Assembly (NCBI GenBank): GCA_021234155.1
Contig: JAJEKV010000103.1
Coordinates: 2,542,001 to 2,606,000 of the forward strand
DNA from: Isoetes taiwanensis
Taxonomy: Eukaryota > Streptophyta > Lycopodiopsida > Isoetales > Isoetaceae
Reading direction: 5' to 3'
DNA: 64,000 nucleotides
Below the pieces are notes generated by a model. It saw only the letters and a program-made list of their open reading frames with translations, ran no database searches and was not told where the DNA came from. This document shows, piece by piece, positions 21,621 through 32,330 of this stretch (the stretch's first letter is position 1; every line of letters starts with the position of its first letter). The translations under genes were made by a program, and so were the position numbers.

Positions 21621-21949
21621 CGCCGATGTGTGTTTTGATCGCGTTTGTCGGTGGCCGATGTGTGTGCCGGACTCTTTGGGAAGTTGCTATCGGGAGGTGC
21701 CGGACATTGCCGCAACCTTTGGACTCGCTTTATCTTTGCTACCGTGATGATGGAGAGTGCTGATAGCCATAGTCGATACATCCTTATTACTATCTCCCTG
21801 CCCCCAATATATGGGTGTTTCCCGTCTATCAGTAACCCTTGCTTTGCCTTTGTCCTCGATTTCTTCATTCACGACCTGTCTTGTTCTCCTGCATGCAAGG
21901 ATGAGCTCCAATTAACAACTGAAATTTGTAGAGAATACACATTCTGAAA

Positions 21950-22900
21950 TGTAACAGGATAACAGGCACCTTTTGTATGTTAGAGTTTGTCTTTGGCACT
22001 TCTTTATCTGTATTGTCTTCTTCATCGATTCACTAAGTATAACCATTGGCTGCCTTCTTTTTCTGCAGACAAGTTTTTACAGAAGCCTAAGTTGAATGAA
22101 TAGTCCAAACCAAAATTTGCACATTAAAGGTGGAATAAAACAGGGATCAAATATATTAATTGTTTGAACAAAAACCTTTTGGTCGATGGTTTAGGGTTGC
22201 CTTGCAAAATCAAGGTTTGCCGCACTGAAATACATAAGGCAAAATTACATTAGCCATGTTTTTTCTTTCCAAATGCTACTTCTATGGGGACGCCCTCATC
22301 AAGGTCATTTTCTCGACTCACCCTCACTTTCTTCTTCCACAACCTTCCCGCCCTTGACCGTGTCAACCGTTTCACCGCTTAACGACCGTTCAACTGATTG
22401 ATTGCCGACATCTTCGCCATCGCTTTTCCTTCCCCGCAGCAAAGAACAATGTTAGAGGAGGCCTTTGTAGAGGCAAAATTTGCAGAATTTGGAACTATAC
22501 TATAATTGTTGGCACCATCAGCACTACTTGAATCTCCCTTGATTCAAGATGCTTTGGTGTCTCCAAAGATCAGGTCGCTGTGTGCCGTAGCATGTGTCAA
22601 GATCGGCCGGTAGTTTGTCGTCCAATGTCTACAAAGACCTTCTAATGCCGCCAATTCAAAATCGAGCCTCAAAACAGCATGTACCTTTTTTTCCCATGTC
22701 TTGGCTGTGGAGTGTGAACCCTTGTGGACTTGTGCTTGGCTGATCCTGGGGTCCTTTTACCTTTTGGTGTGTTGACCTGTTTCCTTTTCCTCCTGCTATC
22801 AGGAGTTGTGGCTACATGCTCATCAACATCAATTATCTTCTTCTCGGTTTTGTGAGCTGTTCCAAAGATGCAACACTTCCTCGCATCAGATTAAGCTTAC
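21950..22900. other. Weakly coding spacer between HAD and RING-like remnants
   Basis: A minus-strand basic stretch (KRKQVNTPKGKRTPG-like, about 22770) suggests the tail of the upstream minus-strand gene. Otherwise nothing was identified. Confidence 0.35.
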
Positions 22901-22912
22901 CTATTTCTTGCA

Positions 22913-23563
22913 CTAACCCCCAGAGGGAATGGTCTCGTGCACTCGAGGCAAAGATCCTTTTTCCATGAGCAAACTGGTGCAGCTAACGTGATAATGATGT
23001 CCACATTTCATCCGCAGGCTGAGGGTGTAATCATCCTGGAATGCAAGACCACATGTGGAGCATCTCTTCTCATCTCCAATTGGCAATCGGAATGGTATTG
23101 GAGTGATGCTGACCAGCTGATCATTTCTCTTGGTCATCTCCCGCTGGGCTTTTGCAAGGAGGGACTCGTTGTTGGCAATCTCAGCAGTTAGTGCAGCCAC
23201 CTTTTCTACACAGGTTTGATCTATTGGCCCACCCCCCATTTCAAGTAGGGACTTCAGCATATATTCTGCCATATCTTTCTCCCTCTCCAAAGAATGAATC
23301 TCAGCAGAGACACCTGCATTAGGATCTGGCAATGCTTGAAGACGTGCGATATTATCCTTTATGGTCTTCAACTTCCCCTCTGCAGCCGAGAAGAAGCTTC
23401 CCTTTGCCTGAGATTGTGCAGCCTGTTCCTTTTTTGACACTAGGTCATTTTGCTGCAATTTTAGGGCTTCCTGCATATCTTGGATCATGCTTTCTAGGCG
23501 GAAATATTTTCCCCATAAGTTTGAGAATGCCTTTGGACACATTGCAAAGACTCTGAATGACAA
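22913..23563 (-). CDS. Coiled-coil protein with C-terminal RING-like zinc motif
   Basis: A 216-codon uninterrupted minus-strand frame. Residues ~20-155 are coiled-coil-like (heptad-rich, many Glu/Lys/Gln/Ala). Residues ~172-205 hold CSTCGLAFQDDY then MKCGHHYHVSCTSLL, a Cys-x2-Cys ... Cys-Gly-His-x-Tyr-His-x2-Cys pattern like a RING or related zinc module. The expected last Cys pair is missing (RVHE) or lies past a frameshift. The ORF is in the region behind the transposase-like gene and in the same direction as the HAD remnant, so the two may be exons of one accessory protein. Possible roles are DNA or protein binding or ubiquitin ligation; none can be shown. Confidence 0.55.
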   Translation of the reverse strand: MSFRVFAMCPKAFSNLWGKYFRLESMIQDMQEALKLQQNDLVSKKEQAAQSQAKGSFFSAAEGKLKTIKDNIARLQALPDPNAGVSAEIHSLEREKDMAEYMLKSLLEMGGGPIDQTCVEKVAALTAEIANNESLLAKAQREMTKRNDQLVSITPIPFRLPIGDEKRCSTCGLAFQDDYTLSLRMKCGHHYHVSCTSLLMEKGSLPRVHETIPSGG

Positions 23564-23578
23564 CCTCCCTTCTAATTT

Positions 23579-24216
23579 TCAAAGAAAATTCGGGGCCGAG
23601 GTCGGGCTTTTCTCGCTATGCTTTCGTGTGTTGTTGTTCTGGCTGTGATTTGTTGGGCTCTGGCGTGTTCCGCAGGCGGCCGGTGCCGGGTTCACTCTTG
23701 ACCTTGCTCGAATAGGCACTTTTTGCCGCCATCTTTGCCCAATTGACCTTGAAATTTTCTCGATCCCGCTTTGGCCCTCCGGGCGCTTGTTGAATGCAAA
23801 TAAAAAGGAAACCATCTTCCTTCCTTCTCTCGTTTCTTCAACCCCTCGGGTATATCTTGCTCAACAGCTCAATTAGAGCTTCTTCATGCTCGCCTTACTT
23901 TGTCGATGGATGTCTTGTTGGGAATGACACCATTGGTGTCCCAAACCTCGTTATATTCGCGGCCAGATATCACATCCGTTCGAAATTGAGAGGGATGCAC
24001 ACCCTCGCTTGATAGACCCAAGATAAGCATGGAAGTCCTCCTCGGTTCGGCAATCAGCCGTGTCCCGGTCTTAGGGGCACGTTCCTTCCGGGCTGAAAGA
24101 AATGAAGAAAACAAATTAACAGGGCACCATAAGCCATCAAAATTGGCAATTGCATTTTGCTTACCTCGCAAGATGGCATCCATTGGAATTGCCGGGCCGA
24201 GCCGGCGGATTAACAA
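23579..24216 (-). pseudogene. Minus-strand ORF fragments upstream of the RING-like ORF
   Basis: Two frames (23579-23815 and 23884-24216) without recognised domains; the second begins MLIRRLGPAIPMDAILRGK. Spacing and strand fit the 5' part of the same accessory gene. A short Pro/Arg-rich segment lies between them. Low confidence that either is protein-coding today. Confidence 0.3.
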
Positions 24217-24462
24217 CCTTCTTCACCATAGTTTTTGGCGTTTGAGTTTTGGAATACTAGACTGAATCCGGAAATTCTCGAGCTTCTTCTCCGCGGGCTA
24301 TTTGGCCGGAGTAGCAAAAGGTGGGGAGCACCGTTGCAAATTACAAATTCAAAGTTTGCTACCCTTTCGGGTCACAGTCATTAGTTATGGTGGGCGGTAA
24401 GAAGGTTATGATTGAAACGGGTACACCCTATGTGAAGTGACGGGCATAGCATAGGTTACACT

Positions 24463-25135
24463 TCAATTGGTGAAGGGTGGAAAAAATAGTATGAAGGGTG
24501 CTGGTGCTGGGTGCTGGGGTCGCGTTTTTTTGCTACCCACCAGTATACTTTCACCCGCTTTCCCATTGGCAAAATGTTGTAAGCCCTGGACCAAATCTGC
24601 CCCTGTGATTTCCAGCACGGGGCCTTCCTGCGAGGATAGTACTGCTCGTGCACCCTGCGGATCATAGAGCTGCTGCAAGTATTGTGCCCACTGCTCAAAA
24701 GCGATTTTCTGTAGGCTGTACTGGTTTCCTGAGCACCCTTCGCCAGAAGATCTTGGGATGATGGTCCAAGAGGTAGAACATTTTCCTTTGATGCCCCCCG
24801 ATATGTATTTGGCTTTCTTAGCCTTAAGGAAAGTACAGTACTGTCTAACTGCTTGTGGGCGTAGAGCAAGCTCAGTGACCTGAAGGAGCCAGCGTTTGTT
24901 TCCTTGCACTAAGAATCAAACCACTGGTTGAGCATCCGGCCATAAGGCTCTGCATGTTCATAATCCAATTGCAGCTGAGGCGTGCAAAGAGCTGTCGCAC
25001 AAGGGGTTCGAACAACCTGCCAAGCCAGCTATACGTAAAGTGGTAGGTGATTTGAGTCGACCTCCTCATCCCTACTATATGCAATGCAGAATAATAGTCA
25101 TAGAACGGAGTTGCATGATTGGGCCCATCAGTCAC
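24463..25135 (-). mobile_element. LINE fragment, right arm copy
   Basis: Reverse-complement copy of the LINE piece at 1190-1620. The minus-strand frame 24463-24909 reads LKAKKAKYISGG, FEQWAQYLQQLY and GADLVQGLQHFANGKAG before leaving the LINE sequence at about 24557, where the left arm continues (LDGMQAELLKW). So this copy is truncated by the neighbouring element. The upstream frame 24872-25135 covers the YEHAEPYGRMLNQWFDS-type region in another frame. Confidence 0.7.
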
Positions 25136-26194
25136 TCCTGTTAAGGGTCTTAGTGGAGCTTGTCCTTCTTACACGGGGTAGAAGTCTGGCGCCTGATGGT
25201 GTCCCTTGCTACCTGGAATGACTTGGAGTAGGTGATGGTAGAGTCCACGGTTCCATATCAAATCAAATTGCAGGACACAGGTTCCTTGCCTCCTCAGAGG
25301 GCGGCCCTTGATCGCCACATCCTCTAGTTAGTATGGACAATGCTCGTCTCCCTAACCTGGCTTATACCGAGCGCGTCAAGGCCTGCTGGATCAGGGAAAA
25401 GAGAGCTCAATGACTGGGCAAATGGAATGCGCAAGAGCACAGGTCAGGTGCATGGCTTGAACCAATATCTTGATGCTTGCTTCCTCAACAAGTTCTGTGA
25501 TGCCAGCGCTCTTGAACATGTTCTGGCTAAATGTTTCTACCTATTTCTATGCCTCGTTTATGCTATCTCACACATCATTTAAGGGCCTTTCCCTTCTGTT
25601 GGCAGTTACTCGGGCAGTCACTACATTAAGAATTTGGCAGTGTGAAACAGGGTATAGCGTCTTCAATTTGATCATAACTTCGCTTTTATTTAAAAATCCA
25701 AGTCACCAAGACAAGAGTCATTGCTTGTACATTATAATATGAGTCCGTCTTGCTTTTAGGTTTTAAAATGTGCAATTAAAATGTTTCTAAGGGCCTTTAA
25801 ATCCCTTAGAACTACCAAGGACTATGGAAAGACTCGAACTCAAGACGTCCCATGATAGGTTGATCATATACACACATATCTCAATAGTTATTCGTTGTCA
25901 CTAGCCCAGTGAACAGGAAGTTCGTACTCATTATGTGTTGCCCTATGAGGCGAAAATGCAGAGCTATGGATGGTATACTGGATATGTGAAATGGATATTC
26001 CGCTTGGATGGTGAAGGAGAGGATAAGGTGGTGGAAGAATGCTACGTGGGCACCATAATTTGAAAGACTATACCACCATTTTGCATGCATGGAGAGAGTA
26101 TAAAGGACGTGTGTAGTGCATAGCAGACCCATCAGTTTTCTTGTGTTGTAACAGCTATAGCAATGGCTAGGTCTTTGTGGGTTTTTCTCGTTCT
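24555..26194. repeat. Right arm of the ~1.6 kb inverted repeat
   Basis: Reverse-complement partner of 1-1620, including the promoter and the first 31 coding bases of the globulin gene; the visible match stops at 26194 only because the left arm runs off the window. A short plus-strand piece (MDNARLPNLAYTERVKACW, 25333) resembles the C-terminal region of the LINE at 63760-63960. Remaining non-coding sequence (25600-26040) shows nothing else. Confidence 0.9.
26043..26105 (+). promoter_or_regulatory. Globulin promoter core: ABRE-like, RY and TATA motifs
   Basis: TACGTGGG (26043-26050), GCATGCATGG containing RY CATGCA (26084-26089) and TATAAAG (26099-26105) are stacked within 63 bp, and the ATG follows at 26163. 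A start site near 26130 is expected. RY and ACGT-core sites bind B3 (ABI3/FUS3-like) and bZIP factors in maturation-specific storage-protein genes. That this gene is expressed in embryos or spores is inference. Confidence 0.65.
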
Positions 26195-28489
26195 GGCCCT
26201 GCTTTGTGCTGCGGATGCTCGACGCTCTGAAGATGAGCGTGGTCGTGAAGAGCGCCCTGAAGAGGAGGAAAGCAAGGAATGGCTCAAACCCCGTGAGCCC
26301 AGTTCTGAGTTTGAATCTGATGCCGGCAAGGTTGAAACATGGGCCTCCCAATTCCCTGCCCTTCGTCGTGCTCGATTCGAGGCTGCCAGAATCACTGTTA
26401 AGTCCAGCGGATTGGTTCTTCCTGTTTACTCCAATCATGATGCCATCATAGCTATCGTGGAAGGTATACCTATGGATTGCTCTGCTTGATTTGATTGTTT
26501 AAGTTTCTGCTTTCATCAAACTCGATCTGGTGGAAGGTACATTTGCCCTGCTTTTTTTTCGATCCTAACTAGTCTTTTTTTCTCCATCTTTACAAGAATA
26601 AGTTAGTAGCATAATGTTGCTCTGCTCATCATATATCTTGTGGGATGCTTCCAATGTGGTTCTATCTGATTTGACCTGCCAGCATTGCATTGTTCATTCA
26701 ACTTGTCTGCATTATTTAGTGCTGTTTTGTTTTTGTTTCGTCTTATAACAACTATGTTACTCTCTTCTGATTTAATCTGCACCAATTTTCTTGTTGTTGT
26801 GGCTCCAACCCTAAACATTGTTTCTATGAGTCTGATTTAACCTGCAGCAATTTTCGTACCCTAAACGTTGTTTCTATGGTTGCAGGCTCAGGGATCTTTG
26901 GTCTAGTCGCTGAAAATGAAGGCTCATTCGGTCAGAGGAATCAGTTCAAGATCAACAAGGGCACTGTAGTAGCTGTTCCCAGAGGAGTAGCTTATTGGTT
27001 TTACAATAATGCAGAGCAAGCTGCACGCCTTGTTGGCATCGCGCATTCTGGCAGAGACACTGACCGTTTTAGGGTAGGTTTATCTCAGCTGTTAGTGAGT
27101 GAGTGAAGTTTTAGTATTTAGGATTCATCATTCATTTGCAGCGGTTTTAACATATGCATCATCTTCATCATATCTTATATCATATCATTTGCAAAAATAG
27201 CATGCCTTGTGCACCATGATTATTCTTTTTTCATACTATATGATGGCATAATTATGCACAAATATCATTAAGCAGACGTTTCATGTGCAGCAATTCCAAC
27301 CGTTGAGTGGCAGAGCTGGTTTCAGCCCTCGTGTACTTTCTCATGCATGGAATGTGTCTGAAGAGACTGTAAGGCGGTTGTTAGACAGACGAGAGAAACA
27401 AGGAGGAATCATCAAGGTGTCTAGGGAGTCCCTGGAGCGTGAAGAAAGATCCGTGCTCAATATGGGAGCATCCGATTTGGTTCATGAGCTTGCTCGCGAT
27501 TTCCCAGATGTTGCAGTAAGGCAAGCTGGAGAGCTTCGGGAGCTCAACAGTCGGAAAGCGCTTGCTTTGGCAGATCTGGACATGTCAGCACGGTATTTGA
27601 GGCTGGAGAAAGTGAGTATTCCTTTTCAGTTCATTTGAGCATGCAAAGTTAGTTTTCTAAAGGTCTGTAGAGTTGGACTGAGCTTGTTAGTTTCTCGTGT
27701 CATAACATTAGGATGTGCTAATATTGAAATAATTGGAGGCTGGCTGTTTTTTTTTATGTACTCCCTACTAGTGTAGTCTTGCGGTTTCAGCTTTTATCTG
27801 CAATTCAGGACTGCATTCATATAGTTGCTGTGATATGGCAATGCTTGTCTCTCATGTATGCCATTGCTGTGGTTGAACAGGGAGCAATGTATGCGCCTAA
27901 CTACATTCACAATGGGGATAAGGTCATCTATGTTGTTAAAGGTAATGCTGAGCTTGAAATCGTGTCCAACAATGGCAATAGAGTTGTGGGTCAGAGATTC
28001 GAAGAGGGCCAACTTGTTTTTATTCCAAAAGGCTTCCCACATGTTGAGATAGCTGGAGATCAAGGATATGAAACTTTTGCAGCCATAAATACTCATAGGT
28101 ATACTTATCACTTGCACTTCTGTTCATGGATTTTTATTGTTATTAAAGTTAAAGAAGCATGCTTGGACATTGTGTGCCATTTTTTTTAGTGCATGTCTGA
28201 TTCTTTTTGCTTGGACATTGTGTGCCATTTTTTTTAGCGCATATCTGATTCTTTTTGTAACCTTTAAACTAAATTGCTGCTGATCAAATTCAGGCCACGC
28301 AATTCCTATTTTGCTGGAGGGAATGGGCTATTAAACCGCATACCGAGGGCCGTAGTATCTGGTGCATTAGGCTTAAGCAGGGACAACGTTGAGAAATTGC
28401 TTAGCCAGCGAGAGGAGGATGAGGCTGTGATATTTCCTGCTGCAGATCAGAGGCAGCAGAGGGAACGCCAACAGCGTGATGTGATGTAG
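26163..28489 (+). CDS. Two-domain cupin storage globulin, 11S-like, five exons
   Basis: Exons 26163-26463, 26886-27073, 27291-27611, 27881-28098 and 28294-28489 join in frame to 407 codons, and all four introns are GT-AG. The ATG lies 64 nt after a TATA box. Residues 1-19 are a signal peptide (AADA then RR), followed by an acidic Arg/Glu stretch to ~45. Cupin 1 is ~50-180 (FKINKGTVVAVPRGVAYWFY). The 11S-type linker is FSPRVLSHAWNVSEETVRRL. Cupin 2 is ~271-400 (GAMYAPNYIHNGDKVIYVV, GQLVFIPKGFPHVEIAG, then SREN-like SRDNVEKLL). It is presumably a vacuolar storage protein of seed or spore. The mature chain has no cysteine and no Asn-Gly site before cupin 2, so canonical legumin cleavage and disulphide pairing are impossible. 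It has 4 introns, against the usual 3 in 11S genes. It is the only intact-looking gene here. Confidence 0.88.
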
Positions 28490-28589
28490 AGAGGGTTTAG
28501 CTTGTGTGCTCTTCTAATAGGGGCTCAAGAACATGAGTGCTCTAATAGTATATATGTAGTTGTGCTGTTTTTGTTGGGGCTCACTCCAG

Positions 28590-28800
28590 AATGTGAGTGA
28601 GCTCCTTATGCAGGTTTTGTTCTACTTGTATCAGTAATAAAGAGCACGTTTTCTTGAGTTATACTAGATATTGTTGCCTTGATTTTGAACCCCAGAATGT
28701 GAGCTCCTTATGCTGGTTTTGTTCTACTTGTATCAGTAATAAAGGGCACATTTTCTTGAATTATACTAGATATTGTTGCCTTGATTTTGAGCTCTTACAT
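28590..28800 (+). terminator. 3' UTR tandem repeat with polyadenylation signals
   Basis: Two ~101-bp units (GAATGTGAGCTCCTTATG...) each contain CAGTAATAAAG, i.e. an AATAAA signal, followed by T-rich DNA. The same unit occurs twice at 59369-59570 and three times at 62131-62440 behind the truncated globulin copies. Copy number differs between gene copies, so it expands locally. Confidence 0.7.
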
Positions 28801-28869
28801 TTTCTTCATTTGCATCAGATTAATGGTGATGTTCGTTGCCTTATGGCTTAGAGAAACTAGTTGAAATTC

Positions 28870-29112
28870 TTTTTTTTAACATATGCATCATCTCTTTTAA
28901 CATATGCATCATTTTGATCATGTCTGCATCATTTTTATCATGTCTTATATCATATCATTTGCAAAAATATCATGACTTGTGAACCATGATTATTCTCTTT
29001 CATACCTTATGGCAACCATTGAGTGGCAGAGCTGATTTCAGCCCTCGTGTACTTTTTCACGCATGGAACGTGTCTGAAGAGATTGTAAGGTTGTTTGTCA
29101 AACAAGAGAAAC
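28870..29112 (+). pseudogene. Globulin copy 2, intron 2 and exon 3 fragment
   Basis: Intron 2 sequence (AACATATGCATCATC..., 28878) is followed at 29010 by exon 3 coding sequence equivalent to PLSGRA-FSPRVL-HAWNVSEE, without exons 1-2 and with substitutions. At about 29112, inside the codons after REKQ, it is interrupted by copia sequence. The missing rest (exon 5 tail and 3' UTR) reappears at 59235. It is therefore the front of a globulin duplicate split by about 30 kb of insertions. Confidence 0.8.
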
Positions 29113-30256
29113 AAAGAGAGTTGAAATCCTTCCAGCTTTGAAAGCTAGTTGAGATCTAATTTTTAGTCATTGAGGTGAATAAGAAACTAGCAACTGTAAT
29201 CATCAATGAATAAGGGGCCACATAGGTCTGGATGTACAAATTCAAGTTGCTCTTGTTTGATTGTAAGGTTGTTGTCGAACAAGAGAAACAGAGAGAGTTG
29301 AAATCCTTCCAGCTTTGAAAGCTAGTTGAGACCTAATTTTTAGTCATTGAGGTGAATAAGAAACTAACAACAACTTCTATGTTCCTAATTAAAACACTAG
29401 ATGAAAACAAACTATAATCATCAATGAATAATGGGCCAACTAGGTCTGGATGTACAAATTCAAGTACATCTTTTGCTCTTGTTTTTTACATCAAAAATGA
29501 CAGCCTATTTATTTTCCCAAGTATGCATCCTTCACCCATGAATTCGTCAGCTTTTAGATCATTGCAACTTATCCAGCCTTTCTTAGCTAAGTATTTCAAC
29601 TTGTTACAATGAGTATGCGCCAGCCTGTTGTGCCAAAGTTCAAATTCAGGAATGTTTACTGTGTTGATACTGTTACACACCAAGTTATCCATTTGAAATA
29701 GGTTTCCAACGCGCTTTGCATGAAATTTTAATTCACTGCCAAGATAGATATTACGTGCCCTTGAGTCAAAATTGACTCTATATCCTAAATCCACAAGCTG
29801 ACTGACAGACATGAGATTTTTTATTATTATAGATACACATAGGACATTCTCAATATCTACAATATTTCCTCTCATTTCTAATTATTGTAGGTACACATAG
29901 GACATTCTCAATATCTACAATATTTCCTTTTAGATCCATGAGCTACAGCATGCCTCTCCTTTCAATTCTTGAAGTTCACCTTTTCCAATCTCAATTCGTC
30001 TAGAGTGAGAGGATGCCAGGTTCTTTAGCAGATCAGTAGATTGAACTACTGATCTTTCACCTCCACTTTCAATTATAAGAGGATCAATTTTATTAGCATT
30101 CAAATTTTTATCAATGATGGCTAACATATGACTTACTTCATCATTAGATTTGTCCTTTTCCTCTTGTTCCTCTTGTTCCTTTTGGATGATGTTGTGCTCT
30201 AGTCTTAGAATTTTGTATATAGTACTATTTAAGGACCCTTTAGTATTGAATTGCAA
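29113..30256 (-). mobile_element. Ty1/copia fragment: protease end, GAG-pre-integrase, integrase start
   Basis: Minus strand. GNIVDIENVLC and KNLMSVSQLVDLGYRV mark the end of the copia protease region. FELWHNRLAHTHCNKLKYL is the pre-integrase zinc module and GCILGKINRLSF leads to the integrase start. The frame 29930-30256 (IIESGGERS...RIEIGKGELQEL) lies just 5' of it. The catalytic protease Asp and most of the integrase are missing. About 185 bp at 29092-29265 is duplicated at 29268-29486. This block recurs at 30690, 31790, 33440, 34500/40709 and 59870. Confidence 0.8.
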
Positions 30257-30689
30257 ATCCTTGCAAATTTAATGGTTATATCATAAGTTTTGGCTAGACT
30301 TGCAGTTTGCGTGATTGTAGTAAGAACACTTGCCTTTTTACTTAGAAATAATATTTTAGCATCTTTAAACATATGCATCCAAGTTGGATGCATTATACTT
30401 TGAACATAATTTGTCCATTCTACTCATGTGATATATTTGATGTAAGAACCTAATGCCAATTTTGAGATGTACAAAAAGTTCATCTTTTTTTACATCAAAA
30501 TGGATGGTTCATTTCCCTTTTGACTTGACATAGATTAGCATAGATGATGGAAATGACAAATGTGCCATAGATAAATATGGCCAAATAGCTACTATAATCA
30601 CATATTTTCTTATGGGACAACTCCCCTTTCTATCTATTTGAAAAAAGATGTTGTTTTAAAAATCTTATGATAATGCAAATTTAGGAACA

Positions 30690-31245
30690 ATTGGTCATTC
30701 CATTTGAAAAGGTTTCCAACACGCTTTGACATGAGATTTTTTATTATTGTAGGTACACATAGGATATTCTCAATATCTACAATATTTCCTCTCATTTCTA
30801 ATTATTGTAGGCACACATAGGACATTCTCAATATCTACAATATTTCCTTTTAGATCCATGAGCTACAACATGCCTCTCCTTTCAATTCTTGAAGTTCACC
30901 TTTTCCAATCTCAATTCGTCTAGAGTGAGAGGATGCCAGGTTCTTTAGCAGATCAGTAGATTGAACTACTGATCTTTCACCTCCACTTTCAATTATAAGA
31001 GGATCAATTTTATTAGCATTCAAATTTTTATCAATGATGGCTAACGTATGACTTACTTCATCATCTTCTTCATCATTAGATTTGTCCTTTTCCTCTTGTT
31101 CCCTAGTAACATGGGCTCCTGTCCTCTCATATTGGCTTTGCTCATGGTGTAAAACAATGAGTCGCTGGGGTATTTCATTGGGCAAATATATTTGTTTTTT
31201 ACTTCCCTTAGTATTGATAAGAATAGGCTTCGCTTTCATTAACAC
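30690..31245 (-). mobile_element. Ty1/copia fragment, gag end to protease region
   Basis: A 131-codon minus-strand frame (30850-31245: PNEIPQRLIVLHHEQSQYE, HVTREQEEKDKSNDEEDDE, then the RIEIGKGELQEL block) is the segment preceding the copia protease domain. Downstream protease sequence (IENVLC) is duplicated around 30740-30850. No catalytic motif remains. Confidence 0.7.
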
Positions 31246-31475
31246 CTGGCCACACCCGAGAGCACCGGTTCAAACATGGCCAATATTGGTCCAGTATTGG
31301 CGACCTTAAAAATCCATTGCCTCGAGGTCATGGGTTCATGGACGACCAACCGGTCTTGTGGTAGAGATCTTAAACCAGCCATATATACCATATAATCACA
31401 TGATATGATGATCATGATATGATGACGAACAAGGTGACATGCTTCAATAAAAAATAAATAAATAAATAAATACAT
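31240..31475. repeat. Dispersed spacer repeat, SINE-like, with A-rich tail
   Basis: Starts ACACCTGGCCACACC, contains two GGTTCAA/GGGTTCA words resembling B boxes, and ends in an AATAAAAAATAAATAAATA tail. Copies lie at 32330-32620, 33960-34190, 57333-57602 and 60850-61066, always between the copia block and GlyRS exon a or a break. A degenerate tRNA-derived SINE is possible; a clear A box is not seen. Confidence 0.45.
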
Positions 31476-31725
31476 GGCCAATGAAATGTCTCATTATGCA
31501 GCAGATCAGGCGGGATGCTGAAATTGAATACTCACATGGATGGATTGAATGTGTTGGCTTAGCACATAGATTAGTATATGACTTGAAAGCGCATATTGTG
31601 AGTGTTATTATAAGCTTTAGTGAGTATTATTATTTTTCAATATTGAGTTTGGTCCTCTGACAGGATGCTAGTAAGGTGGGCTTGGTGGTTCATGAAAAAC
31701 ATTTTGAACCGAAGGACGTAGAGGT
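31472..31725 (+). pseudogene. Glycyl-tRNA synthetase fragment, copy A (two exons)
   Basis: Exon a (31472-31597) encodes MANEMSHYAADQ and, after a 1-base frameshift, DAEIEYSHGWIECVGLADR and DLKAH. Exon b (31664-31725) encodes DASKVGLVVHEKHFEPKD. A short intron with GTGAGT donor and ACAG acceptor separates them. These are characteristic of the cytosolic eukaryotic class II GlyRS catalytic core (GW-ECVG-ADR and HEK-EP). Retention of the intron means the piece was copied as DNA, not as mRNA. No downstream exons are present in this copy. Confidence 0.8.
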
Positions 31726-31789
31726 GTTGTTTTTTCAGTTGGTCCTCTGCAGTGGTCATTGCAATTCTGACACTCAATTTCTGCAGTGG

Positions 31790-32330
31790 TCATTCCATTT
31801 GAAATAGGTTTCCAACACGCTTTGCATGAAATTTTAATTCACTGCCAAGATAGATATTACATGCCCTTTGACTCTATATCCTAAATCCACAAGCTGACTG
31901 ACAAAAATTAGATTTTTTATTATTGTAGGTACACATAGCTATAATGTTTCCTTTTAGATCCATGAGCTACAACATGCCTCTCCTTTCAATTTCTTGAAGT
32001 TCAGCTTTTTCAATCCGAATTCCTCTAGAGTGAGAGGATGCCTGGTTCTTTAGCAGATCAGTAGATTGAACTATTGATCTTTCACCTCCACTATCAACTA
32101 CAAGAGGATCAATTTTATTAGCATTCAAATTTTTATCAATGATGGCTAACGTATGACTTACTTCATCATTAGATTTGTTCTTGTCCTCTTGTTCCCTAGT
32201 AACATGGGCTCGAGTCCTCTAATATTGGCTTTGTTCAGGGTGTAAAACAATTAGTCGTTGGGATATTTCATTGGGCAGACATATTTGTTTCTTACTTTCC
32301 CTAGTATTGATAAGAATAGCTTCGCTTCCA
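31790..32330 (-). mobile_element. Ty1/copia fragment, further copy
   Basis: Minus-strand match to the copia blocks at 30690-31245 and 60280-60850, with more divergence and an ~80-bp deletion relative to them (31905-31945). The closely related copy is interrupted across 34500-34622, 40709-41160 and 57333 onward. No open frame of note. Confidence 0.7.

Larger units (their letters stand above)
30181..31790. repeat. 1.6 kb direct duplication, first copy (second at 32957-34500)
   Basis: From TTGGATGATGTTGTGCTCTA to CAGTTGGTCCTCTGCAGTGG, 30181-31790 matches 32957-34500 at high identity, with some small deletions in the second copy. It spans the copia fragment, a SINE-like spacer and two GlyRS exons. 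The duplication is younger than the insertion of copia and GlyRS sequences, because it copies both. Confidence 0.85.

Noticed and set aside
21289-21763. Plus-strand frames of 98-152 codons
   Set aside because: Antisense to the HAD phosphatase remnant, which shows real motifs on the minus strand.
1-26194. Whole inverted repeat as an assembly palindrome artefact
   Set aside because: The arms have diverged by substitutions and indels and end at different inner points (LINE continues only on the left), which a simple mirrored mis-assembly would not show; not fully excluded.
27794-28117. Minus-strand frame over globulin exon 4
   Set aside because: Antisense shadow of a well-supported exon.
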